Positions 43,623 through 51,936 of a DNA stretch of 64,000 nt are shown piece after piece. Location of the stretch: contig NZ_VHIV01000002.1 in the NCBI RefSeq assembly GCF_006494425.1, positions 1,364,001 through 1,428,000 on the forward strand. The letters run 5' to 3'. The first letter of the stretch is position 1; each line of letters starts with the position of its first letter. The notes under the pieces are model-generated. The model ran no database searches. It was not told the origin of the DNA and saw nothing but the letters and a program-made list of their open reading frames with translations. Source of the stretch: Bacillus dicomae (GTDB lineage Bacteria; Bacillota; Bacilli; Bacillales; Bacillaceae_G). Made by a program: the position numbers and the translations under genes.

Positions 43623-44475
43623 AAAGAATCTTTCAATCATTGCAGGTATTATTTTCATTATTGGTATTATCGGAAGTTTATTCACTTATCGTTCAATTGC
43701 TACGGTACCAATTTCAGAAGAAAAGGTCATTAATAATAATGTGTCAAGCGTTATTATCGATACGAATAATGTTCGTGTTAATATCAATCCTACAACAGAT
43801 AGTAACGTGAAAGTAAAATTAGATGGTGAGGTTAATCTAAACGTAAAAAGAACATTAGCTACGGATGAGAAAGATTCAACGCTTCTTATTTCTTATAAAG
43901 AAAAACAACAGAGCTGGTTCAACTTTAATATTTCTGAAGTATTGTCGCCATTAACATTAAATGTGTATCTACCTGAAAAACAATATGATTCATTAAAAGT
44001 TTCTAATAGTAATGGTTTCGTTTCTATAAAAAAATTAAACACAGCGCATTTAAATGCCAATACAAACAATGGACGTGTTGAATTAAAAGAAATCAATTCG
44101 CCAAAAATTATCGCGGAAACAAATAATGGAATTATGGAATTTAAAGATATAATAGCGCAAAATATTCATGTGAAATCCAATAATGGGAGAATTATGCTAG
44201 AGCATGTTGACGGTGAAATAGAGGGACAGTCTAAGAATGGAAGTCTTACTCTTAAAACAAAAGAACTGGATCGAAATCTCAATTTCACGACTCACAATGG
44301 AAAAATCAATATTGAAACCGAAAAAGAACCAACAAATGTTCAATTTAATGTTTCTGTCCACAATGGCAGCGCGAATATACTGGATAAATATAACGGAAAT
44401 ACGATTATTGGAAAGGGAGAAAATGTAATTAAGTTAAACACACGTAACGGAAATATTAAAGTGAAAAAACAATAG
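43612..44475 (+). CDS. DUF4097 beta-strand repeat protein
   Basis: 287-aa protein with an N-terminal membrane anchor (LSIIAGIIFIIGIIGSLFTY, residues 7-26) and an extracytoplasmic region of repeated short beta strands with N-G/N-N turns (SNSNGFVSI, TNNGRVELK, TNNGIMEFK, SNNGRIMLE, KNGSLTLK, HNGKINIE, HNGSANI, RNGNIKVK), the DUF4097 solenoid. LiaG-like proteins share this fold. ATG start overlapping the DUF1700 gene, AAAGGTGG upstream. Final gene of the PadR operon. Confidence 0.88.
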   Translation: MINKKNLSIIAGIIFIIGIIGSLFTYRSIATVPISEEKVINNNVSSVIIDTNNVRVNINPTTDSNVKVKLDGEVNLNVKRTLATDEKDSTLLISYKEKQQSWFNFNISEVLSPLTLNVYLPEKQYDSLKVSNSNGFVSIKKLNTAHLNANTNNGRVELKEINSPKIIAETNNGIMEFKDIIAQNIHVKSNNGRIMLEHVDGEIEGQSKNGSLTLKTKELDRNLNFTTHNGKINIETEKEPTNVQFNVSVHNGSANILDKYNGNTIIGKGENVIKLNTRNGNIKVKKQ

Positions 44476-44535
44476 CATATTACCTTTTATAATCTCAGCT
44501 CGCCACACATAAAGAGCAATAATAAATAAAAAAAG

Positions 44536-44577
44536 AACCGACTCTTTTCTCAACATGTAGGTAGTCGGTTTTTTTAT
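44536..44577 (+). terminator. Terminator of the PadR-DUF1700-DUF4097 operon
   Basis: AACCGACT (44536-44543) pairs with AGTCGGTT (44563-44570), T7 tail. Confidence 0.75.
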
Positions 44578-44810
44578 ATGTAACATTCGGTTAAGTGTGT
44601 ATCCTTTGTATATTTCAAAATACAAACAGTTGTTTTATTACTCTCGATTCTTAGGAAAATAACGAATAGTAATTAACAATGTAAGGAGAATTTGTGAATG
44701 ACTCAAAAATAATCATTGAAACAATGAAAGAAGAGAAGGAGTTTTTTTCTAACAGGAGGAATTTTTTACTGTGTACTTTATCCCAAATTAAATGTAGAGG
44801 TGGATACATA

Positions 44811-45563
44811 ATGACAGTAAAGAAGCTTTATTTCCTTCCAGCTGGTCGGTGTATGTTAGATCATTCTTCTGTGAATAGTACACTCACGCCGGGGAATTTA
44901 TTGAACTTACCTGTATGGTGTTATCTTTTGGAGACAGAAGAGGGACCTATTTTAGTAGATACAGGTATGCCAGAAAGTGCGGTTAATAATGAAAACTTGT
45001 TTAAAGGCACATTTGCAGAAGGACAGATTTTACCGAAAATGACTGAAGAAGATAGAATAATAGCTATTTTAAAACGTGCAGGGTATGAGCCAGATGACCT
45101 CCTATATATTATTAGTTCACATTTGCATTTTGATCATGCAGGAGGAAATGGTGCTTTTATTAATACTCCAATCATTATACAGCGTGCTGAATATGAGGCA
45201 GCGCAGTATAGAGAGGAATATTTGAAAGAGTGTATACTGCCGAATTTGAACTACAAAATTATTGAAGGGGATTATGAAGTTGTACCAGGTGTTCAACTAT
45301 TGTATACACCAGGACATTCACCAGGGCATCAGTCACTATTAATTGAGACAGAAAAATCCGGTCCTATATTATTAACGATTGATGCATCTTATACGAAAGA
45401 GAATTTTGAAGATGAAGTACCGTTTGCTGGATTTGATCCAGAATTAGCTTTATCATCAATTAAACGTTTAAAAGAAGTTGTGATGAAAGAGAAGCCGATT
45501 GTTTTCTTTGGACATGATATAGAGCAGGAAAAGGGTTGTAAAGTGTTCCCGGAACATATATAG
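44811..45563 (+). CDS. aiiA: N-acyl homoserine lactonase AiiA
   Basis: 250-aa quorum-quenching enzyme of the metallo-beta-lactamase superfamily that opens the lactone ring of acyl-homoserine lactones. The dinuclear zinc motif SHLHFDHAGG (HxHxDH) is present, with further ligands in TPGHSPGH and TIDASY and the last in FFGHDIE. Length and sequence pattern from MTVKKLYF onwards agree with B. thuringiensis AiiA. The ATG at 44811 follows GAGGTGG at a spacing of seven. An in-frame GTG at 44694, also with a good site (AAGGAG), would add 39 residues. Monocistronic, with a terminator. Confidence 0.95.
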   Translation: MTVKKLYFLPAGRCMLDHSSVNSTLTPGNLLNLPVWCYLLETEEGPILVDTGMPESAVNNENLFKGTFAEGQILPKMTEEDRIIAILKRAGYEPDDLLYIISSHLHFDHAGGNGAFINTPIIIQRAEYEAAQYREEYLKECILPNLNYKIIEGDYEVVPGVQLLYTPGHSPGHQSLLIETEKSGPILLTIDASYTKENFEDEVPFAGFDPELALSSIKRLKEVVMKEKPIVFFGHDIEQEKGCKVFPEHI

Positions 45564-45566
45564 TGC

Positions 45567-45601
45567 AAAAAGTCATGAGCTTACGTGCTCATGACTTTTT
45601 C
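45567..45601. terminator. Bidirectional terminator after aiiA
   Basis: 13-bp perfect stem AAAAGTCATGAGC / GCTCATGACTTTT, six-base loop. Confidence 0.9.
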
Positions 45602-45603
45602 GA

Positions 45604-46116
45604 TTAAATAATTTTTTTAAATAAGTTATAAACTTTTTTGGAACTATCTTCATTTAATTGATAGTACGTAAGGTTTACATCATCAGGAGTATCTTGCTGT
45701 GCAATCATTACCTCGTTACTGTGATGGTCAACTACCCATATGAAATATTTTTTATAAGTCCCATCTTCAAAAGTAATCCACATATCACAGTCTATTAAAT
45801 CTGAACCTTCTTCATCTAATGTTAATTTTCCTTTTTTTGCGGTATCCATACTATTAATGAATGTTTTTAATTCATCTGTTTTTGTGAGGAAGATATCCTT
45901 TTTTGTTTTAATGGATTCGACATGTATATCTTTTATTTCCTGTTTTCCTAAAAAGACAGGGGGCTCATTTGGATCTCTTTGAGTTGAAATAATAGTAGCT
46001 TTTTTCTTTGGCTTATTTTCTGTATACAAATCTTGAATAGATTTTCCAGAGTTTACAAACCATACGATTCCACAAATAATCAATGTGCTACAAAGAAATA
46101 AAATAATTTTCTTAAT
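45604..46116 (-). CDS. Membrane-anchored hypothetical protein with apparent ATT start
   Basis: 170 aa if started at the ATT at 46114-46116. That codon lies eight bases after GAGGAG (46125-46130) and is followed by KKIILFLCSTLIICGIVWFV, a typical basic-then-hydrophobic N-terminus. The next standard start (TTG at 46083) cuts this helix in half and has no ribosome-binding site. After the anchor the protein is extracytoplasmic, with IHVESIKTKKDIFLTKTDEL and DCDMWITFEDGTYKKYFIWV, resembling small Bacillus lipoprotein-like stress proteins. Family not recognised. Convergent with aiiA. Confidence 0.65.
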   Translation of the reverse strand: MKKIILFLCSTLIICGIVWFVNSGKSIQDLYTENKPKKKATIISTQRDPNEPPVFLGKQEIKDIHVESIKTKKDIFLTKTDELKTFINSMDTAKKGKLTLDEEGSDLIDCDMWITFEDGTYKKYFIWVVDHHSNEVMIAQQDTPDDVNLTYYQLNEDSSKKVYNLFKKII

Positions 46117-46187
46117 AGATTATTCTCCTCTCTATTACTTCGTATGAAGAGCGTTTCTATTAATATATGATAGGTAAGCGTAAAGTA

Positions 46188-46652
46188 TTATAGTTGAACG
46201 TGGCTATTCTTAACAGTTTTCAGGGGGCGATCAACGAGTAAATTGTAAGTAAGCCCAATTAATACGAAAACACCGCCGATAATCTTTCCAGTTGAGAGTT
46301 CATTTGTCAGGAAGAAATCAATGATAGTTCCTGCAAATAATTGTCCGATAAAGATGAGTAACGTTAAATAAAATGCTGATATTTTAGGAGTAATATAGTT
46401 CGATAATGAAATGACGATAACGCCTACTAATCCGCCTAAATATACAGCGATAGGTATGGATTGTAACGTATGCATTGGAATATACAATGAATCTGAACTG
46501 AAAATTAAAAATAACATAGAGAAAAATAATCCAGTAATATAATTGAAAAATGTGCCTTCCCAATTCCCGATTTTTTTTGCTAAATTCGCATTTATTATCC
46601 TAGCAACAACGATAGAAACACCAGCTAAAATAGCGATCGTAATATATAACAT
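46188..46652 (-). CDS. Half-size DMT transporter (YdcZ/DUF606), second subunit
   Basis: 154-aa membrane protein with about five helices of the YdcZ (DUF606) type. ARIINANLAKKIGNWEGTFFNYITG near the N-terminus and GQLFAGTIIDFF in helix 4 are family features. It lies 13 bases downstream of a second DUF606 gene, and such half-size proteins often pair into one transporter. Divergent from a Crp/Fnr regulator gene that probably controls both. Confidence 0.87.
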   Translation of the reverse strand: MLYITIAILAGVSIVVARIINANLAKKIGNWEGTFFNYITGLFFSMLFLIFSSDSLYIPMHTLQSIPIAVYLGGLVGVIVISLSNYITPKISAFYLTLLIFIGQLFAGTIIDFFLTNELSTGKIIGGVFVLIGLTYNLLVDRPLKTVKNSHVQL

Positions 46653-46665
46653 TTTCTTGCCTCCA

Positions 46666-47112
46666 TTAATAAATTGTCATGATTATAATTCCAGAAGAGA
46701 TGAAACATAATCCAATTAGTTTTTTCTTTTCAAATTTAGCAACTTTCATTCCTAATAAGCCGAAATGATCAATAACTATGGAAGCGATGGATTGGCCGAG
46801 TAAACTTAATGCGATCGTAATAGAGGCACCAAGGACGGAGAAACTTATATTATTAAAAAGAACAGTGAATACCCCAATCGCTCCAGCACTATATAAAAGA
46901 AGTGGAATACTTTTATCAAAATGGATTTTATGTTTGTTTATAATTAAAACGAAAATAACTGCAATTAAACCAACAAGGTGGATGACAACGCTTGCTGTAT
47001 ACTTGCCAATTAACTCAGATAAAATCCCGTTTAAAGGCAGCATAATGGCGATAAGCACGCCAATAAAGACAGAAAGAAAGTTATACAATGTAAAATCCCC
47101 TTTATATTTCAT
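46666..47112 (-). CDS. Half-size DMT transporter (YdcZ/DUF606), first subunit
   Basis: 148-aa membrane protein with about five helices. The signature GVLIAIMLPLNGILSELIGKYTASVVIHLVGL and GQSIASIVIDHFGLLG match DUF606. First gene of the transporter pair; the start at 47112 has AAGGGGATTTTACA upstream. A 20-bp palindrome lies at 47149-47168 between this gene and the divergent Crp/Fnr regulator, and a TACATT -10-like box (47128-47123 on this strand) would put it at -41.5. Confidence 0.87.
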   Translation of the reverse strand: MKYKGDFTLYNFLSVFIGVLIAIMLPLNGILSELIGKYTASVVIHLVGLIAVIFVLIINKHKIHFDKSIPLLLYSAGAIGVFTVLFNNISFSVLGASITIALSLLGQSIASIVIDHFGLLGMKVAKFEKKKLIGLCFISSGIIIMTIY

Positions 47113-47148
47113 ATTTGTAATGAATGTATCATGCTGAAATTGTGTATT

Positions 47149-47168
47149 ACTATGACATATGTCATAGT
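47149..47168. promoter_or_regulatory. 20-bp perfect palindrome, probable Crp/Fnr-type operator
   Basis: ACTATGACATATGTCATAGT is perfectly palindromic, 52 bases from the Crp/Fnr regulator ATG and 36 from the DMT pair start. Its centre lies 41.5 bases from a plausible start point of the DMT promoter, the class II activator position. Confidence 0.75.
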
Positions 47169-47220
47169 GGAAGGAGAAAATTTTGATTACAATGGGGATG
47201 AGTTGTAAAGGTGGGGGATT

Positions 47221-47913
47221 ATGAAGAAAGTATGTAATTCTATTAAATTAGCAGAGTATATGAAACAAAATAATATTGACTCATTTTTTAGTCATGATAT
47301 GAAGCCGTATATGGAACTTATATTTTTTAAAAAGAATGAGTTTATTTGTAGAGAAAATGAAGAGATAGACTACTTATATTTCTTTGTAGAAGGAAAAGCG
47401 AAAGCGTTTAATACATTAAGTAACGGGAAATCTGTATTGTTATGTTTTTATGATAGTTTGCAGCTGTTAGGAGATGTGGAGTTAATTCATTCTCAAAAGA
47501 CTGCTTCAAATGTACAAGTAATGGCAGATTCATATTGTGTTGGTTTACCTTTAGGAAAAGTGAGAAATCAACTATTTCATGATGCGAAATTTTTACGATG
47601 TATTTGCGGATCGTTAGCACATAAATTAAACCGGCTTTCAAAAAATAGTACCATTAATTTACTATATCCACTTGAAAATAGACTGGCGAGTTACATGTTA
47701 GCAGCAGGGGAACGAGCGGTGCAGCACGGAAATAGAATTGTATTTAGTGGGAATTTAACGGAAACAGCGGAATTGTTAGGAACGAGCTATCGGCATTTGT
47801 TGCGCACATTAAATATTTTTTGTGATAAAGAGATCATAAAGAAGAACGATGGATGCTTTGAGGTAGTAAATGTGGATGTTTTGAGAGAATTGGCGGCAGA
47901 TGTTTATAAATAG
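47221..47913 (+). CDS. Crp/Fnr-family transcriptional regulator (YeiL-like)
   Basis: 230-aa regulator. The cNMP-fold sensor domain is at residues about 20-140 (LIFFKKNEFICRENEEIDYLYFFVEGKAKAFNTLSNGKSVLLCFY), and the Crp-type helix-turn-helix is at 175-210 (NLTETAELLGTSYRHLLRTLNIFCDKEII). No Fnr iron-sulfur cysteine cluster is evident, though a few cysteines occur. ATG preceded by AAAGGTGGGG. Divergent from the DUF606 transporter pair across a perfect palindrome, its likely target. Confidence 0.88.
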   Translation: MKKVCNSIKLAEYMKQNNIDSFFSHDMKPYMELIFFKKNEFICRENEEIDYLYFFVEGKAKAFNTLSNGKSVLLCFYDSLQLLGDVELIHSQKTASNVQVMADSYCVGLPLGKVRNQLFHDAKFLRCICGSLAHKLNRLSKNSTINLLYPLENRLASYMLAAGERAVQHGNRIVFSGNLTETAELLGTSYRHLLRTLNIFCDKEIIKKNDGCFEVVNVDVLRELAADVYK

Positions 47914-47926
47914 GAGGAGAGTATAA

Positions 47927-48280
47927 ATGATAACACCTATATTTAGAATTTTTGATATTGAAAAAGCAAAACTATTTTACTTAGGTTTTTTAGGATTTAA
48001 ACTGGATTGGGAACATCGGTATGAGGAGCATATGCCATTATATATGCAAATTTCGTTACATGATGCTGTGATACATTTATCAGAACATCATGGTGATGCC
48101 TCACCGGGTGGTGCGATTCGGATCAAAATAGATGATGTAAAGGATTATCATTCTGTATTATTAAGTAAAGAATATGCTTATTCGAAGCCAAATATAGAAA
48201 AAACAACTTGGGGTACAATTGAATTAACTGTGATTGATCCGTTTTCAAATAGAATTATATTTTATGGGGAACTGGTTTAG
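47927..48280 (+). CDS. Glyoxalase/bleomycin-resistance (VOC) family protein
   Basis: 117-aa VOC-fold protein. PIFRIFDIEKAKLFYLGFLGFKLDWEHR and the closing TTWGTIELTVIDPFSNRIIFYG are the two halves of the fold, similar to bleomycin-binding proteins (glyoxalase superfamily type). ATG after AGGAGGAG, 13 bases downstream of the Crp/Fnr gene, so probably co-transcribed with it. Ligand unknown. Confidence 0.86.
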   Translation: MITPIFRIFDIEKAKLFYLGFLGFKLDWEHRYEEHMPLYMQISLHDAVIHLSEHHGDASPGGAIRIKIDDVKDYHSVLLSKEYAYSKPNIEKTTWGTIELTVIDPFSNRIIFYGELV

Positions 48281-48308
48281 AAAAAAATTATGAAAATAGG
48301 GGGTAACA

Positions 48309-49046
48309 ATGGAGCAGAAAATAGCAATAATTTCAGACATTCACGGAAATAGTCATGCTTTACAAGCGGTATTAAAAGATGTTGCACGTCGTAAGGCCGG
48401 CATGATAATAAATTTAGGGGATAGCGTGTATGGGCCGTTAGATCCTTTAGGAACAATTGAAATATTAATGAAGAACGAAATGATACATATTAAGGGAAAC
48501 TGTGATCGCATGCTTTGGGAACCTATACAAGAGGAGTCTGCTACACTAACTTTTGTCCAAAATCAATTAACAAAAGATCATATAGATTGGTTACAACAAA
48601 ATCCTTCACAATTTATTATAGAAGATATGTTATGTTTTCATGGTACGCCAACTTCAGATGAAGTGTATTTGTTAGAAGAGATGAATGAGAATGGTGCAAT
48701 ATTAAAGAATGAAAAAAATATAATGGATCAACTCCAAAATATAGAACAAAAAATAATAGTATGTGGTCATACACATATTCCTAGAGTTGTTTATTTAGCG
48801 AACGGAAAGATCATTATAAATCCAGGAAGTGTAGGACTTCCAGCATACAAAGATGAGTTACCTGTTATGCATAAAATGGAATCAGGAACTCCGCATGCAA
48901 AATATGTAGTGATAGAAAAGATTTTTGGAGAATGGACAATTGAACAAATTTCAGTTCCTTATAATTGGGAAGAAGCAGCTGAATTAGCTGCTCAACAGGA
49001 AAGGCATGATTGGGCTCAGGCGTTAAGAACTGGTAAGGTAGAATAA
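48309..49046 (+). CDS. Metallophosphoesterase (YfcE/PrpE-like)
   Basis: 245-aa calcineurin-like phosphoesterase. Metal motifs in order are SDIHGNSHAL, NLGDSVYGPLDP, IKGNCDRM, CFHGTP and CGHTHIPRVV, with the closing INPGSVGLPAY. Cytosolic. ATG after AGGGGGTAAC, 28 bases after the VOC gene, so probably the same transcript. Phosphodiesterase or protein phosphatase substrate unknown. Confidence 0.9.
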   Translation: MEQKIAIISDIHGNSHALQAVLKDVARRKAGMIINLGDSVYGPLDPLGTIEILMKNEMIHIKGNCDRMLWEPIQEESATLTFVQNQLTKDHIDWLQQNPSQFIIEDMLCFHGTPTSDEVYLLEEMNENGAILKNEKNIMDQLQNIEQKIIVCGHTHIPRVVYLANGKIIINPGSVGLPAYKDELPVMHKMESGTPHAKYVVIEKIFGEWTIEQISVPYNWEEAAELAAQQERHDWAQALRTGKVE

Positions 49047-49081
49047 AGGGGCGTTTACTTTATAGTAAACTGCTCTTTTTT
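49047..49081 (+). terminator. Terminator after the metallophosphoesterase
   Basis: GTTTACT pairs with AGTAAAC with imperfect lower stem (GGGGC against GCTCTT), then a T run. Confidence 0.6.
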
Positions 49082-49131
49082 ATTTTGAGTACATATTGAA
49101 TTATATAAGAATAAAATGTTATCATTATGGA

Positions 49132-49173
49132 AACATATGAACATATGAACATATGAACAAATGTTCATATGTT
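49132..49173. promoter_or_regulatory. CATATGAA tandem repeats running into a 26-bp palindrome
   Basis: Three tandem ACATATGA units start at 49133. The last merges into a perfect palindrome at 49148-49173 (AACATATGAACA, two bases, complement). It ends 21 bases before the flavin monooxygenase start and lies just after a likely promoter (TTGAAT near 49096, TATCAT near 49120). It looks like a TetR- or MarR-type operator, possibly with an extra half-site. Confidence 0.65.
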
Positions 49174-49193
49174 TAAGAGAAGGAGGGATTAGG

Positions 49194-50237
49194 GTGAAAG
49201 ACCTAATTATTATTGGATCGGGTCAAGCTGGATTAACAATGGGGTATTACTTGAAGCAAGAAGGGTATAATTTTTTATTACTTGAGGCAGGAAATCGAGT
49301 TGGTGATTCATGGAGAAATCGATATGATTCTTTACAGCTCTTCACACCGAGGGAATATAGTAGTTTGCCTGGTATGATATTAAAAGGAGAAGGAAATGGA
49401 TTTCCATGTAAAGATGAAATTGCAATGTATTTAGAAGAATATGCAAGGCATTTTCAATTACCGGTCCAATTGCAAACCGAAGTTTTTAAAATAAAGAAAG
49501 AAAGAGATATATTTGAATTACATACTTCTACAGAAATTCTACAAACGAAAAAAGTTATTATCGCAACAGGTGGTTTTCAGCAACCATTTATTCCCTCAGT
49601 TTCAGCAAATCTATCATCACATGTTTTTCAAATACATTCATCACAATATAAATCACCTTCACAAATTCCTAAGGGGAAAGTACTAGTAGTAGGTGGCGGG
49701 AATTCAGGAATGCAAATTGCAGTAGAACTTGCAAAAACTCATGAAGTTACAATGGCTACCAGTCATCCGTTAACATTTTTACCGTTACATTTATTTGGAA
49801 AAAGTATTTTTAATAGGTTAGAAAAGATAGGTTTATTGTACGCTGAAATAAATACAAAGAGGGGAAAGTGGTTTCAAAAGAGAAAGGACCCCATTTTTGG
49901 ATTTGAAGGTAAGGAACTCATTCGTAATGGAGCAATACAACTGCAGGAAAAAGTAGTAAGTGCATCAGAAAATAGCATTATGTTTCAAAATGGTAGCACG
50001 TATAGTGCAGAAAGTATTATATGGTCAACAGGTTTTATTCAGAATTATAACTGGATTGAAATAGAAAAGGCAGTGAATGAGAATGGATTTCCTAATCATG
50101 TAAAGGGAATAAGTCCAGTAAAAGGATTGTATTATATCGGTTTGCCGTGGCAATCTCAAAGGGGTTCTGCACTTATTTGTGGTGTAGGAAAGGATGCAGC
50201 GTATTTGCTTTCTGAAATCAAAAAAATAGATCAGTAG
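49194..50237 (+). CDS. Flavin-containing monooxygenase / NAD(P)-binding FAD oxidoreductase (CzcO-like)
   Basis: 347-aa flavoprotein. FAD motif IIGSGQAGLTMGYYLKQ (residues 6-22), then SWRNRYDSLQLFTPREYSSLPG typical of the CzcO/FMO-like group. The NADPH motif VVGGGNSGMQIAVELAK is near 170, and the closing LICGVGKDAAYLL. GTG start at 49194 after AGGAGGG. Upstream palindromic operator implies repression by an unlinked regulator. Substrate unknown; relatives hydroxylate or Baeyer-Villiger oxidise small molecules. Confidence 0.88.
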   Translation: MKDLIIIGSGQAGLTMGYYLKQEGYNFLLLEAGNRVGDSWRNRYDSLQLFTPREYSSLPGMILKGEGNGFPCKDEIAMYLEEYARHFQLPVQLQTEVFKIKKERDIFELHTSTEILQTKKVIIATGGFQQPFIPSVSANLSSHVFQIHSSQYKSPSQIPKGKVLVVGGGNSGMQIAVELAKTHEVTMATSHPLTFLPLHLFGKSIFNRLEKIGLLYAEINTKRGKWFQKRKDPIFGFEGKELIRNGAIQLQEKVVSASENSIMFQNGSTYSAESIIWSTGFIQNYNWIEIEKAVNENGFPNHVKGISPVKGLYYIGLPWQSQRGSALICGVGKDAAYLLSEIKKIDQ

Positions 50238-50513
50238 CAGCGACTACTGATCATCCATATGTACATGAATTAGGAGAGGTCAAACATTTATTAACTTTAT
50301 TATAATAGATTTTCAAAAGAATAAAAACTGAAAATTCTAATTTTATGTTGAGAAAGTTTTTTGTATCGAAATATATAAAAGAATGAGGGTTTTAGTAAAA
50401 GGAAATATAATATTTATATTTTACTAAAGTGTGATATAGTCTATATAGGATTTATTTCCTTAAATTGGTTTTTTGTAGTCATCACATTTTTAAAGTAGAA
50501 AGGGGAAGCGATT

Positions 50514-50762
50514 GTGAAGTTTGATGATCAACGCCTACTAGGAGTACGATTAGGGTCGGTACTTGTAACAGAGGAAAATCAATATTTAGTAATAAAGAAA
50601 AAAGATCATTATGCACTATTAAATATACATAGTTTAGAATGCACACATGTTGAAGTGCAGTTAGAACATATTGAAGAAATGTTGCGGGAAGATTTCCAAG
50701 AAAGTATAACGGAGATTATCGCACCAGAACATATAAAAATTGTTGCGAAAAATGTTATATAG
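50514..50762 (+). CDS. Small hypothetical protein
   Basis: 82-aa soluble protein, GTG start with AAAGGGGAAGCG upstream. Compact alpha/beta composition (RLGSVLVTEENQYLVIKKKD, then an acidic helix HIEEMLREDFQESITEI). It has its own terminator. Typical of conserved Bacillus hypothetical proteins; I do not recognise the family. Confidence 0.65.
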   Translation: MKFDDQRLLGVRLGSVLVTEENQYLVIKKKDHYALLNIHSLECTHVEVQLEHIEEMLREDFQESITEIIAPEHIKIVAKNVI

Positions 50763-50763
50763 A

Positions 50764-50792
50764 TAAAGAAGCTGGAAGGAACAGCTTCTTTA
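50764..50792. terminator. Terminator
   Basis: AAAGAAGCTG with CAGCTTCTTT and a six-base loop between convergent genes. Confidence 0.78.
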
Positions 50793-50798
50793 TTTTCA

Positions 50799-51836
50799 TT
50801 ATAAGGATAACGTTTTTACAACCTCACCAATGATCCCTTCCATTTGATGAACACCTAAATCGGAATTAGTCATAATAACAGCACCATTCCCGCAGTATGG
50901 ATAACAAACCATCATACATTGAAATCCAACGCCCCATCCGAGTGAATAAACCTGTAATTTCCCATTAGAATCATCTAGAAAAACACCTAATCCAGTCCAT
51001 TTTGAGCAACCTTGAGGAGAAATCCTGTCTATTACTAATTTTTGAGAAAGTTTTAGTTTGCCCTTTCCTTGTAAGGAATGAATGATTTCAATAACTAAAG
51101 CTGATAAGTCAGTTGGTGTTGTCCAAATACCTGAAGCAGCTGCAAATGGATAAAATGGATACTTCTCATTTGTTACAGTTCTATCTTTATTATGTCCGCA
51201 AGCAAAAACATCGGTTTTATCTATGTCTTTTGTAGAAAAAAGTGTACTATTTTTCATTTGTAATGGCTGGAAGATATGTTCTTCTAATAACTGACTAAAT
51301 GATTTTCCTGTAATATCTTCAAGTAGTAGTTCGATTATACAAAAGTTTGCGTCTGAGTAGTGAAATTCACTTTCTGGTCTATAAGTTACCTCTATAGGTA
51401 CGGGGCAATATAGTGTTTTACCGGAAAGGAGCTCAGACATATTAGGTAAGCCTTTTGCAGGTGTATAATGTTCAAAACTATTAGGTGGATCAATGAGTCC
51501 AGATTGATGGCTTAATAAGTTTCTCAAAGTGATGCTTTTTTGTGAAGTAAATAGATTAGTAGGAATGTTCCAAGATGTGAGTTTATCATTTACGTTTTCA
51601 TCTAAATATACGATACCTTGCTCTAATAATGTTAGTACGAGCATTGTAGTGATGAATTTGCTGATAGAACAAGAATTAAAGAGAGAATTTGTAGTAACAG
51701 CTCTAGTTGTTCCAGCTTCAAGTGTTCCAAGGGCAGTCGCTTCATCTAGTTTGCCATTACATATAACAGCGAGGCTTAAACCTGCAACGGAATATTGGTT
51801 CATTTTCTCGTATATATTGCTACTTTTTAAGTTCAT
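50799..51836 (-). CDS. Serine hydrolase, beta-lactamase class C-like
   Basis: 345-aa protein of the serine beta-lactamase/esterase family. SxxK is SISK in NSCSISKFITT, followed by LRNLLSHQSGL (family H-T-S-G-L position), the Y-x-N-type box is YSD in FHYSDANFCIIE, and the C-terminal SLGWGVGF replaces the HxG box. No signal peptide is visible, so it appears cytosolic, unlike the exported paralogue at 8543. ATG after AAGGAGTC. Activity probably esterase or peptidase. Confidence 0.85.
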   Translation of the reverse strand: MNLKSSNIYEKMNQYSVAGLSLAVICNGKLDEATALGTLEAGTTRAVTTNSLFNSCSISKFITTMLVLTLLEQGIVYLDENVNDKLTSWNIPTNLFTSQKSITLRNLLSHQSGLIDPPNSFEHYTPAKGLPNMSELLSGKTLYCPVPIEVTYRPESEFHYSDANFCIIELLLEDITGKSFSQLLEEHIFQPLQMKNSTLFSTKDIDKTDVFACGHNKDRTVTNEKYPFYPFAAASGIWTTPTDLSALVIEIIHSLQGKGKLKLSQKLVIDRISPQGCSKWTGLGVFLDDSNGKLQVYSLGWGVGFQCMMVCYPYCGNGAVIMTNSDLGVHQMEGIIGEVVKTLSL

Positions 51837-51889
51837 GGTGACTCCTTCCTTTAAAGACAGAATATTATTTTTATTATACAGTAGTAAAA

Positions 51890-51936
51890 AAAAGAAAACA
51901 CTTCGTCATTCACCAATGAAGTGTTTTCTTTTTTAG
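51890..51936 (-). terminator. Terminator of the 64-aa membrane protein gene
   Basis: AAAGAAAACACTTC pairs with GAAGTGTTTTCTTT across a 13-base loop; A/T-rich flanks. Confidence 0.75.

Noticed and set aside
46778-47137. 119-codon plus-strand frame opposite the first DUF606 gene
   Set aside because: Antisense shadow; the minus-strand frame has the family motifs and the ribosome-binding site.
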